Origin: Bactericera cockerelli | Lineage: Eukaryota; Arthropoda; Insecta; Hemiptera; Triozidae | Reading direction: 5' to 3' | Assembly (NCBI GenBank): GCA_024516035.1 | Contig: CM044955.1 | Coordinates: 42,618,574-42,682,573, forward strand | DNA length: 64,000 nucleotides | Shown: one piece after another, positions 1-10,893 of the stretch | Layout: each line of letters opens with the position of its first letter | Numbering within the stretch: the first letter of the stretch is position 1 | The notes under the pieces: model-generated | Told to the model about the DNA's origin: nothing | Database searches by the model: none | Seen by the model: the letters and a program-made list of their open reading frames with translations, nothing else | Position numbers and translations under genes: made by a program

Positions 1-749
1 ATATACTTAATAGCTATTTAAATGTTCAAAAAATTAAATTTTCATTGTCTTAGCTTAATCTTATCATAGAAGTGCTTTTAGCATGTTGAAATCTATTGAA
101 ACTTGTGTTTGGCAATCTGGCCTGGTGAATTATCGTGTACCAGATAATAAAAAAGGATAAATGTAGAATTGCAAATCAAATAATAATTTTTGAAGTGAGG
201 TTTACAAGAAATAAATTGAATATATTTTCTTCGTTTTTGCCTTGGCGGGACGTAAGGCACTCCTTTATACCTTATCATTCATCCGAGGAAGCTTCACTAA
301 ATAGTGTAATAGTTTATTTGAATAGTTTATTTCTTTTCTTTTAAAGAAACATATTTTATACAAAGGTACGTCTCCTAAGCTTTGAAGGGCTTCTAAGAGA
401 AGACGTACATGGTACCCTGTAGCTGCAGAAATAGTAGATCCAATAGGTGGAGTATATTATGTTTGACATCATCTGTTTTGAGAAAATTACCATAAGGTTT
501 TCGGACAAGAAATTCGAAGATGGGGAGAATAAAGTAAAGAGCAAAGCAAAGGTAGCTTTTATAACATCATAGGACACATAGGTACCCTATACTGCGTCAT
601 TTAGTGTAGGTATCTATCTGGCTAACCATATTAGGTGCAGGTGATTTACCAGTGGTGGGGATGATATTCAATCAAGTAATATGAGAGTTTAGTAAAAAAT
701 AAAACATGAAAAATACTCGTATTCGTGTAGCTATAAGCAAACACATCAA

Positions 750-871
750 GGATTATCTCATAGGATCACCGAAGTAAAACGATCTCATAGGATCACCGAA
801 GTTATACAACGTCCAGCTAGGTGAAGACTTCCTGATGCTAGCATTCCGACCCAACCTAGGCTATACATTCT
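750..871 (+). repeat. 5S rRNA-derived SINE fragment
   Basis: Carries GGATCACCGAAGTTATACAA and GTCCAGCTAGGTGAAGACTT, which match the 5S gene core (GATCACCGAAxTTAAGCAxCG) and the tail of other SINE copies here (for example 18708). The segment CTCATAGGATCACCGAAGT is present twice in tandem. Duplicated at 12107-12228 in copy B. Confidence 0.7.
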
Positions 872-3291
872 ACTCTTCTACTACTACTTGTATTACTACC
901 TACAACTTGATGATCAGACTGTTAGCATCTTGTCTCATGATGAGAATATCACTATCCCAGGTATTTTGACTGTTTATTTAAATTGTTATTAATACTTTTG
1001 TAAATCTATCAAATCTATTGTTACCTTTTTTCTCTTTTGAAGATAAATAAGTAAGCAAAGTTCCGTCTATTTTGGTAGGTACTTCTAAGTCACTTAAATC
1101 TCTTTTTCAACGCTCGTCCATACTTTACTTTTAAAAGAATTTTACTTCTTCAAACTCTGAAAATCCTATTTTATCTCCTTACATTGAGCTTTTACACCAT
1201 TCATTTTTATATCATCTCTTCTCAAAGCAACATTTCCTGCACTGAAACGATACATGAGTTTCCGATCTTTGTGTATTTAAAATCGACAACTTTAATGCCG
1301 AATGGAGCCTTTTGCTAGGAAAGCAAATTTGTTCAAAGTCTTTCCGTTTGAAAGGAAAGCATTTTCAAAGGCTGACCGTTTTGTCTTCAAGAAATTCAAT
1401 AAGTATTCTAATTGAATGAAAATAAAATTAGAGGTACGAAGAAAGGCCTTTGTCTGACGGAACAGAAAGAGACCACGAACGCTGTCTTCCAGGTGATGTC
1501 TCATGTTTGAGTTTATATGGAGAGAGACTTCACAGGAGATACAGTTACAAACACAATTAAAAGCTTTGACCGGACAGGAGATTGTTCAGGGTGCGAAGGA
1601 AACTAACATGTCCTTCATTATGGCGCATTGCACACACAGTTTCGTGAAATCTCAGGATTATTCTTTTTTTTTAATGAATATTAATTTATTTAAAGAGAGG
1701 TCTGTAACATTCAGAGTCCTTGCCCCCAGGATTACTCTTATTCTAGGTACAATTGAACCTGCTCGATATTCATAAGCGAACTCAAGGAACCAGAATTTTT
1801 CTCTTATATCCAGGATTCTCTTACTAAGAGGTTATTTTCTCTTATAGAGAGGTAAATTGGACCAGGAAATCCATGCATCATTCATAATACTTTTTTCAAG
1901 TTGGAAAACGTTCTCTTATATTTTTCTTATATCCAGATTTGACTGTATTCTAAAATTGACTGACCACTTGAGAAATGCACAGTAAGATTAAATCAAATTG
2001 GTTTAGGTAAATTGAACTTTCCTGTCATATAAAGACTGTTTCAATCATAAGTAATATGTAGAAACGGAACCACAAGCAAAAATATTTGTTTTTTTTTTGT
2101 GTATTTTTTCATTTGAAAGATCAGGTCATCATCATAAGATTTTCACACTCGTATAAAATATTCGTTTATTTTATTTCATTTATCATAGGTCTTGTGGAAA
2201 AAAGGGTGTTTGAAATTGACATTAAAGACCTGTCATTCGGCTGAAATTTTAGGTTGCTTTTTTTGGATAGCAAAAAAATTACTGTCAAAAAACAACTGAA
2301 ATCTTGATTTCCTGCACTTGAAAATATTTCCTCTCCCTTCGCCTAGAATGAGGGGGAGAATAATCATGTGCCTGTTAATGAGTTCCAATGACACGCAGGA
2401 TAACTAACTAACGGCCATGCCTACAACAGAAACCCTGATGAGGCTGTCATCTACCCGCAAACAGGATGGACCCTTTCCAGTCCTCCGAAAACGAGGTGTT
2501 TGTTTTAAAATAGTAAAATATAATAGTAATCGAACCAGAGATTAGGAGATTCCGAGGTAGGAGCTATATTCTTTGCAAAGTAATTGTAATGATAGAAAAC
2601 TTCTTTTCTGGCATTAGCTTACTCTTCTGTAGCAGATCCTACATAAAAATTAGATGGTACACTGTAATACCTACCGAATTACCTATTTAATAAGTCAAAT
2701 AACTAATCGAAATAGTTTGAACTACGATATTACTAAAAAAAAAAAAAAATAACATACAATTTTTCTTCTCAAATTCCAACTTCTTCAGTTGCAGTCTAAA
2801 GATACAATTGGTGCTCCAGTGAAAGGGCCCATGATAATGCTAAAGCTGCGCGCTGTTACAATTATTTATTTATTGTAATTATAGATTTTATTTATTGGTC
2901 CACTTCAGGCTCATAAATCTTTGGGCTTCTCATTTCTCTCCATCTGTATGATTATGATTAGGGTGTGTCCAGATTATTATACGGGCATACGGCTGATTTC
3001 AAGAGGCGGCTCTAGTGTTTGCCACCATCTGAAACCTTCCTGGATCTCCTGTTTATGTTTGGTATCTTCTGGAAATTCAGGAAGGTTTCGAATGTAATTT
3101 TTTGATTGATTTATTATATCTTCCTGTTTGGTGTGTAAGGGGTATGCTCTTTATCCGGCGTTAAAGCTTTATCATTCCGTTGTTTGGCACATATCTAGGT
3201 GCTGAAATATGAAGAGACCACCACTAGGGGGTCTTTGAATTCATATAAAACGTAAATTAGAACACAAATAAATATTGCCGGCTGTGGTATT

Positions 3292-3360
3292 TGACGTTGC
3301 TTAACTTCGGTGATCCAACGAGAACCGGTGCATTCAACGCGCCATCGACGCTGGCAGCGG
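3292..3360 (-). repeat. 5S rRNA-derived SINE fragment (5' part)
   Basis: Read on the minus strand it gives GCGTTGAATGCACCGGTTCT followed by CGTTGGATCACCGAAGTTAA and GCAACGTC. This is the first half of a 5S rRNA gene, up to the start of the internal A box. Duplicated at 14647-14715. Confidence 0.8.
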
Positions 3361-3423
3361 AAATTTCTTTTATGCTAGTAAACCATAACCAAGAGAGCTG
3401 TTTTTTTTACCTGCTTATATTAA

Positions 3424-3655
3424 CAGAAGTCTGGACTCGAATCCCATCAGCTGCAATTGGTAGATTTTTTTAATCTGTTTTTTTATGTCCGGGGTCCACT
3501 TCCTCGTGAGGAAAAATGAGAAGTTACTTGTATGAGTAACGAGCAGTGGCAACATGACTAGAGTAGAATAGGTATAAAGAAAATAATGTAAGATAATCCT
3601 AAAAATAAAGGAGGCATGAGTCATGAGTCTCTTAGACTTCACCAAACTGATAAAA
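3424..3655 (+). repeat. tRNA-derived SINE, tail region (family A)
   Basis: Shares the tail CCTCGTGAGGAAAAATGAG, TTACTTGTATGAGTAACGA and CAGTGGC with the full-length copy at 57068-57378. The tRNA-like head is reduced to a remnant around TGGACTCGAATCCCATCAGC. Duplicated at 14779-15011. Confidence 0.7.
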
Positions 3656-4383
3656 ATGTAGGAATATTTTTTTATATAATATATATTTTAGTCCGGTTCT
3701 TCAAGCCAAGAGCCGCCCCAGGTGAGAAGCCCCGGCCTCCGTCATGACTTTGTGTTTGAGTTTTAATAATTGCTTCCACTGCTAACTTCTATCTTATTAG
3801 CTCATTTAAAATATAAAATCATTCAAATTTACAATTCTTACCCGAGTGCCAAGTGGAGGATGGTGGGGGGTGGGGTTATCAGCAAGAATGGACCAATGTT
3901 ATTTACGATTATTCTTAACTACATACTTGTTTATTATTCTTAAATCTCAAGTAGTCATACAGTTGACGTAAATGTGGGCAGGATTTTAATTACTATTCGC
4001 TGGTAGGTACACTAATACAAACTATGGCACATCCGTTGATACAAACGGTACAATATACAATACTCATTAGGGAACGGAACACGTATTACAACTATACGAA
4101 ATTTGATTTTATCATCCGGGTTTTTTTACGAGTTTGGATGAGATCTCCAATGGATGAGATGGTTGAAAAAAAGATAATGAAAACAAACTGTATGGATTGA
4201 TTTGATTCTATTAATAATAATAAATAAATCATTTGTTTTATTTTTCATATTTTTTTGTATACAGAGGACCCTTAAGCCATTTTTTTTGGCTTCTAAGATT
4301 TTTTTATTTAATAAAATTGTAATTTACATTTTATGACACCTACTCGGATAATTCTACCTTATTGTGTTTCTTTACTGCACAAG

Positions 4384-4512
4384 AGATCAAGCGGATGGCA
4401 AAACACAAGAAAGAGAGATGAGATCCAGAACTCTGCAGGAACTAAGTGGCAAACCATTGCCAGCGACAGATGGGTGTGGAAACTGATGGAGAAGACCTTT
4501 GTACAACAGTGA
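4384..4512 (+). pseudogene. Non-LTR retrotransposon ORF2, C-terminal remnant
   Basis: In the frame ending at the TGA of 4510-4512 the translation has a D-E-I-x-N-x-A-G-T-K-W pattern, then I-A-S-D-R-x-x-W-K, then E-K-T-F-V-Q-Q and stop. This is the typical end of insect LINE polymerase ORFs, where a W-x-x-x-A-x-D-R-x-x-W motif precedes the stop. Nothing upstream can be assigned to the polymerase, so it is a 5'-truncated insertion. It is a different lineage from the jockey-like element at 25-29.8 kb. The family assignment rests on this motif only. Confidence 0.6.
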
Positions 4513-5364
4513 ACATGAATGATTCATTGTACTTACCTACCTATATTCTCTTGCATACAAATACTTTATGCCTTACGTATGCTATTACTGTTGTACCAAC
4601 AGCAAATGACTATGTACCAGTGTACCTGATATAGTTAATGGACTCGAGTTCTACAGCGAATTATCCCAGTTGACAATTTGACAGCCTGTTTTGTTTAGTC
4701 CTATCTCGAATTTCTCATACCAACTGGTCCATGTAATCATCCGGCAGACCAATCCATCGGATAGTGGACGAAGGTTTGATATTCGCCACTGGCTGCTCAG
4801 ATCTTTCTAAATTTTATTTGCTTTTTAATAATTATAATTTTTTCTTGCTCCTTTAATCTTTCTTTATAGATCTCATTTATTTTATTTGATATCGAATTAT
4901 TACTTATGATAAATAACAATAATTTAATTCTCAATGTTTGAAATGGGTGGAAACATAATTACACAGAGTCCACTTATTAATAAGTTCTGATCATGTTTTC
5001 TGAGAAATATTAAAGTCCTTGTTTTTCTTGTCCGGACAATATAAATACTTAATTATATTTTAATTTATGTGTTTTCATATTTTTCTTGCTGTTTGAAATT
5101 TACAGTAGATAAGTATTACCAGTTATTAGGTACCTACTGTCTATCTCTCACTGTTCCTAGGTAAACTCGTATATCTGTTTCTACCTTCTTCACAGTTCAG
5201 CACAATGGAAATAGGTTTTATATTACAATCTCAAATACCTACATAACTCAGTGTAATTAGGTATCTAAATAAATTATCTAATGCAGTCAGCGCACTAATA
5301 TAGGTAGATGATGTTACAATGTTTTGTGTTCGTAATTGACTAAAATATCAGATACTTATTATAA

Positions 5365-5516
5365 GTAGTCTGCCTGGAGGACTATAAACAGGGAGTAGAC
5401 CAGTAGTCTGGCTGGGGGACTATAAACAGGGAGTAGACCAGTAGTCTGGCTGGGGGACTATAAACAGGGAGTAGACCAGTAGTCTGGCTGGGGGACTATA
5501 AATAGGGAGTAGTCCA
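5365..5516 (+). repeat. 38-bp minisatellite, 4 units
   Basis: Four units of 38 bp start at 5365, 5403, 5441 and 5479. The core is GTAGTCTGGCTGGGGGACTA then TAAACAGGGAGTAGACCA. Unit 1 has TGCCTGGAGG and unit 4 ends with AGTCCA. The array sits at one side of a repeat element that continues to 5653 and recurs at 36 kb, 56 kb and 59.8 kb. Confidence 0.95.
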
Positions 5517-5653
5517 GCATTAGCTTGGTTCTGGGGGTCCTTGTCAATTATTAGCCTCCTTTTAAAGACAGTGGTAGAACTGCTGAGTCATTCCTCCACT
5601 GTCTAGAGTGTGTAGCTACCATCGTTCACGATGACGCCACCCTATGATGATTA
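5517..5653 (+). repeat. Flank module of the minisatellite-bearing element
   Basis: Runs from TTGTCAATTATTAGCCTCC through GACAGTGGTAGAACTGCTGA to a terminal hairpin CATCGT-TC-ACGATG and GACGCCACCCTATGATGAT. The same module occurs at 16873-17009, 36108-36236, 56257-56345 and 59775-59870. In the 5.5, 16.9, 56 and 59.8 kb loci it lies next to units of the 38-bp repeat, so the two belong to one interspersed element. No TIRs and no coding capacity were seen. The hairpin near one end recalls Helitron 3' ends, but no CTRR end could be confirmed. Confidence 0.8.
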
Positions 5654-7174
5654 TTTGATTATTATAAGTGCCTATCTTTGTAACAATAATAATATATACC
5701 TACTTACATCTTTTACACACAGGTACATACGTACAATGTATCCTACAGGTAGGTACTTTACTCATCCTAGAACGTGGTGTACCTACTCGGCTAAGAAAGA
5801 AATCCAACACGTTGTTTTACCTTTCAACACTTATCCATATTATGCTTGTAAAAAAATTAGGGTTTATTTAAAACCCATAGGTTCTTATTTTTCATACATT
5901 TTCATACTGTCATTTTCATTTTTCATACTGTCCTTCAAAATCAACTTGGTCAGTCTTCGAACCAGCGACCCTTGGACCAGGTTTCTCCTTCTCATCAGGG
6001 GGCAGGCCAATGGAAGTAGTTAATCAGGAGCCCTCTGTACCCGTACTAATTAGGTGCCAGTGTAGGACATGACATTCTGGGGTAGCATTGAGTTATTTAT
6101 TGCTCAGACGTGAGATGCTCCTGACCCCCTCCCCCCCTCCCCTGTCTAATATATTTTACTCTTGTGTCCAATATATACCCTTCAATTTTTTTTTATAATA
6201 TCGAGGGGTTTTTTTTAGCAATTTTTTATTATGATTATTTTTTACAATTTTTATTCTATCTCTTCAATCCTTGAAGTTTTATTTCGTGCAAGTGGAAAAA
6301 TAAAAAGGAAATCATAAAACTGACTGACGTAGAGAACATAGACTGATATGCTAATAATATGTGTGGCGTTCTATTCGAATAAATACTATGCCTGTATATT
6401 CGGGTGAATGGTTTATTTATATTAAATACAAAGCTTGGGGAATATACTTACTTTATACCTTATTGATAATTAATTGTAATCAACTTTACTCACAAATAGC
6501 TATATCCGGAATTTTTCGAACACATAGGTATCATGCATTAATCTTCCCTGTCCACTTCAATTTTTCCGGGTACCTACTCTTATCTGTATAGCGCCTCTGA
6601 GACCTGGCTAACTTCACCAGTGTAGGTTGACAATCCGATAGAGTCAACTAGCATGAGTAGGGTCAGGACACCAGCAAAACATGTTAACATTTTACATTGT
6701 TAACCGCAGATGCATTCGAAATCTGACCGTTCGCGAATCCATGTTCTCACCATACTTGACGTTTTACAACTTTAGGGATTATTATTAGACGCGTGGGTGA
6801 CGGGCGAACAAGCTAACATGCACCCATACATTTCTCTATTCTTAACAGAGGGACATGCTCACTCACTCATTTCTCTCTATACTTAACTCCTTCTGCTTAA
6901 CTGAGAGGAAAATAAATAACGTCTTCCCGTGCATGTCATTGCACAGTGAATAAAAATTATAATAAATTAATTGAAATATTATTTTTTATCGCCGCAATTA
7001 TGGCTTACTTTAACTTCATGTTTCACCACTAGAATGTATGAGTAGCTGTTTCGCCTTAACCATAATTATATTTCTTTCTAATATATAAATTATAATTATT
7101 TTCGTTATATTGAATACATAATATGTATTGTTTTACCTATCTATATCACACTTACTCTTTACCTCCCTAATTAA

Positions 7175-7350
7175 AATAATAATAACAATAAATAACACTC
7201 TTTAGTAGAAGGTAACCACCAGGCGAGGTTAATGCTCAAAGCATTTGCTACCACCTAACCCTGAGAGTCTTTTATTATCATGTGATCACAAATTCAAATC
7301 AATGAGGAAAAATTCATGCACTGGGTGGGATTCGAACCAACGGATCCCTA
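7175..7350 (-). repeat. tRNA-derived SINE (family B), head truncated
   Basis: On the minus strand it reads GGATCCGTTGGTTCGAATCC (B-box-like) and CACCCAGTGCATGAATTTTT, ending in GGTGGTTACCTTCTACTAAA and an (ATT)n tail. It matches the full copy at 32312-32518 but loses similarity in the tRNA head. Confidence 0.8.
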
Positions 7351-7618
7351 ATTAACTGCACATCCCACAACAAATTGTTTATGGCGCCACTGATGGGTAC
7401 TTACAAACTAGTGGCTAAACAGTTATCCTCAGTAGGCTGTATCCGCCCCCATCATTGAAGTGAAGAAACAAAATATTCTACCCGTCCGGAAATTGAACTC
7501 GGACCTCCTGTGTAGAAAGCTAGTGTGATACCTGATGGGGAAGAGCACGATCACTGTACTTTTTCTATGCGTATTCTCGTCTTTCTTTGTATTTTTTAAA
7601 AACTATTTCAATAAGCTG

Positions 7619-7900
7619 AATCGCACGATTAGCTCAGTGGTAAGATGCTCACTCACCCTGCGGACAGTCCCGGGTTTAAATCTCGGAGGAGACAAAATTT
7701 TACAGTCGGGATTGGTCGGAAGGAACGCCTGCTGCGCTATAGCGTTGACCCAGAGGCAATTACTTAAATTGGTAGTATGGTGTCACTTCTCGCCCATCAG
7801 AGGGGAGACATACATAGGTACTACGGGGTGGGCAAGCTACAATATAGACCACAAGCGTTTACAGTAGCGATTGTTTCACGGCTACGAAAAAAGAGGCTGC
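7619..7900 (+). repeat. tRNA-derived SINE (family E), full length
   Basis: The head has an A-box-like TTAGCTCAGTGGTAAGATGC and a B-box-like CCCGGGTTTAAATC. The body continues through CGCCCATCAGAGGGGAGACA and GGGGTGGGCAAGCTACAATA to AAAAGAGGCTGCACG. The body is shared with 53197-53330. It is not a tRNA gene: there is no acceptor stem, and a long tail common to other copies follows. Confidence 0.8.
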
Positions 7901-10811
7901 ACGAAAATATAACGATTTCTATTTTTTTAAGCAAAAGTAGCATTAAAAAGTTATTTATTTTTACCATGTAACTTTATTATGAGGAATTGAATCACACTAT
8001 TCGATTACAGGTTCAATTTTCGCCGGTGACAATTTTTCATTTCTAGAAATGGCGTTAACGCGGGTTTAGGAGTGGCGCATAACTGATAATTCCTGAAAAG
8101 TAATATCGAAAACAACCTACTCGTAGTTAAATGAGAGAAGAAAAATTACAATAATTTTTACTTATTATAAATGGAAAACCCCTTAGTTAAATGGATTCAT
8201 GAAAATTGTGCAAGTCCCAGTTTTTGTAGTTAGAGTCCACATACCTAATCTCCACTCTGCTGTTTGGTCACTCCGTTTGCTTTTCACCTCGTTCAACTAA
8301 TAGATCATCCGTTATTACCTGCCCAATCTTAATATGGTGGAATGGAAACGAATGACAATTTGCCTCATACTGTGAGCTTTGTCATCTCCGCTCCTCTATG
8401 ACGGATAAGCTGGATATTAGGAAGAAAAGGAGAAAGAGAAAATCCAATTTGACAGAATTAATTAGAGGCTTTTCCTGATGGCTCTCACCTTGCAAATGAG
8501 GAAATTTTGGAACATGTCTGATGTATCTGCTTCGTATTCACTATTCAGTGGTTCTTAAACTGTTGAAAGTTAACTGAAAACAGCAACAATCATTCTGAAT
8601 AAACTCATAGAAATTCAAACATGGCACCTCTGTCTGACTAAGAAACAATACATGAGCATTGTGATTACCAATTTACAATTTCTTGAGAAAAAAAAACATC
8701 CTATCTTTGGAATACGAACTCATGAGTTCCCGTATACCACACCACCAAGACCACCTACCAATAGTACAGGATGGACATTTCGTGAAGAGAAATCGCAGAA
8801 TGACTTGAGCGTAGGTGGATTGGGAAATAATTTAATAATTAATTCTTCATCTCATGAATTTTAGATATCCTCATTTGAATTTCAGCCTCTAAAGTGTTAT
8901 CACGAACAATGAGCTCGCTTGATTTTCCATTATAATATTTTCTCGTATTGGAATTAGCATTAGTTTTTTTTCGCTTTGTGCTTATCGTTTTTTTTTAAAT
9001 ATTTTTTTCTGGACATTTTTTTCCCCCTTTAGTAATCAATATTCGATGAATCAGGGAAGCAGAAGGGAGGAAGAGCTTTCACATAATGTATACATGTGTA
9101 GAATACGTAGGTAGGAATTATAAATTATTTTAATTTTTTTTTTGAAAAATGAGAGAAAAAAATCGAGTGCCATATATGAAATTCGAGGAAATTGACCTTT
9201 TCCGTTATGAAGTATGATCGAAAAATATCACATTGTACCGAAGTATATTTTGTAATAAATACATTTTTTTCGATTAGGGCCCCAACGAGGACCACGTATG
9301 GATTTATTATTATTGTTTTCTTTTGTACTAAGTTAAGTGCTCAAAATTCTTCTTCTTTCGATTTTTCTTTATTATTTTACAGTTTTAATCTTTCTAGTCT
9401 TTCTTTTGTAGTTTGATATCTAGGTACTATTCATTATCAGACATGTGGAGGCATACAAATACTCTCGTTTCATCACAATTGTCAAATGTCTATTATGTCA
9501 AATACTGCAACTTCTCACTTTTCTGTTTATATGCCTATGGAGACAATGCCTATGGAGATTGGAGGTACATGTTTGTGTTTGAGAAAGCATTTCCATTTTA
9601 CTACATCTTGCGTGATAAATAATAATACATAATATATGTATAATTGTATATGTATCAATGAATATTATAATGATTTATAAAGTGATGTTCCTAAAATTAC
9701 TATAGCTTATTCATTTTGTACCTATCCAGTGTATCAGCTTTCCGTATATCCCACCCAAGAAAGAGTTGTTAGTTATAAACAAGATTGCTCCTCTTCATTC
9801 GATTCGCTTTTGTAAGTTTTTTGAGTTCAATATTTCCTGCATTCTCGCCCTCAATAACGAATATTTTAGCATGAAGAAATAAATAGATAATAGAAACTAT
9901 ACTCGCTGTGTATTAGCGCTCTAATGTGTAATAATTTCATATTATCTTGAAGTCTATAAAACCATAAGCAAGTTCATTATCTCTATTGCCATCTGTATAA
10001 TAACTACTGCTGAGCTAAGTACCTCCACGTTAGTTCGTATAACCTACCATGCTACCAATCTCATTTATCGCCATTAAATTGATTGGAAATATAAGGTAAA
10101 GGCAAGAGGAGAGATTCATAAATTTTAATTTCCCACCGTGTTCATTGGCCAAATCAAACATTCATTGTAAGGTTAATGGGATATAGATAAATAAGATTGC
10201 ATTTGCATAGAGAAACGTTCCAAGCGCGAGTAATTATTAATTAATTGTTTCCATCACGTGATTATAGACGTTACTTTATTTTTAATTTTTTATTCCATCG
10301 CGGATTATTATTGCCTATATCACGGAATGCTCATTTGAATAGCGCGGGGGGTGTAAATAACATCATTGAGCGCCGACTAATGATAGCTGCAAAGGAACCT
10401 TACGGTGCACAACAGCTCGCAGCTTGCACAAAAGTCGATTAGATAGCTAGACTTGCACTTAGGTCGAGCTCTGAACTTCCAGGTCACAGGATCAACTCAA
10501 CTACTTCAAAATAATTCCCCCCAAATTGTCTTGTTTATGTCCAAATGTCCATCCTGAAATTCCTCTCTCTCCATTTTTTTTTTTTTTCTGTTAAAATCTG
10601 TTATATCTTAAATCTGGTCACACGTAATCCGGATAACTTTTTGCCGCTCACGTCCCATTTGATGAAGTATTAAAAAAAACTCGCCCTCAATTATTGTACA
10701 TCTACGCCAAAACGGAGCTTTTACAATATTTCCGTTAATAGTAGAACAAATTAACTGAACCTCAGTTCATTTGTTTATTGGTAGCATTGTCCAATAACAA
10801 GATGTCGCAAG

Positions 10812-10893
10812 AAAAAAAAAAAATTCAGGAATGGATCTAGTAAGATCCATTCCTGATACCCGGAGCAACCGTCTTCGTTGCCCCCCCCCCCCC
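10812..10893 (+). repeat. A12 run, perfect 14-bp hairpin, C13 run
   Basis: Twelve A (10812-10823) are followed by a perfect hairpin, TCAGGAATGGATCT / AGATCCATTCCTGA (10825-10838 and 10843-10856, loop AGTA). After a short spacer come 13 C (10881-10893). The stem could be the junction of an inserted element or a folded transcript end. No gene ends here that I can see. Confidence 0.9.

Larger units (their letters stand above)
1..6790. repeat. Large direct repeat, copy A (cut by window edge)
   Basis: This block is repeated almost base for base at 11357-18146. The shift between copies moves only between 11355 and 11358. The differences found are single-base indels near 325, 1213, 2262, 3630, 6131 and 6190, mostly in T or C runs; spot checks found no substitutions. 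The left end lies outside the window, so the true length is unknown. The right end falls just after TTTAGGGATTATTA, where the copies diverge. The block holds 5S-SINE pieces, a tRNA-SINE tail, a LINE ORF2 remnant and a 38-bp minisatellite, but no recognisable gene. It is either a very recent duplication or an assembly duplicate. Confidence 0.95.

Noticed and set aside
5365..5516. CRISPR-like array (also 40236 and 58483)
   Set aside because: The units are contiguous tandem repeats without unique spacers, in a eukaryotic genome.
5631..6023. 130-codon ORF in copy A (also 16987-17379 in copy B)
   Set aside because: It begins inside the minisatellite-element flank, has no recognisable domain, and is rich in Tyr and Ile from AT-rich DNA. 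Its presence twice only reflects the large duplication.
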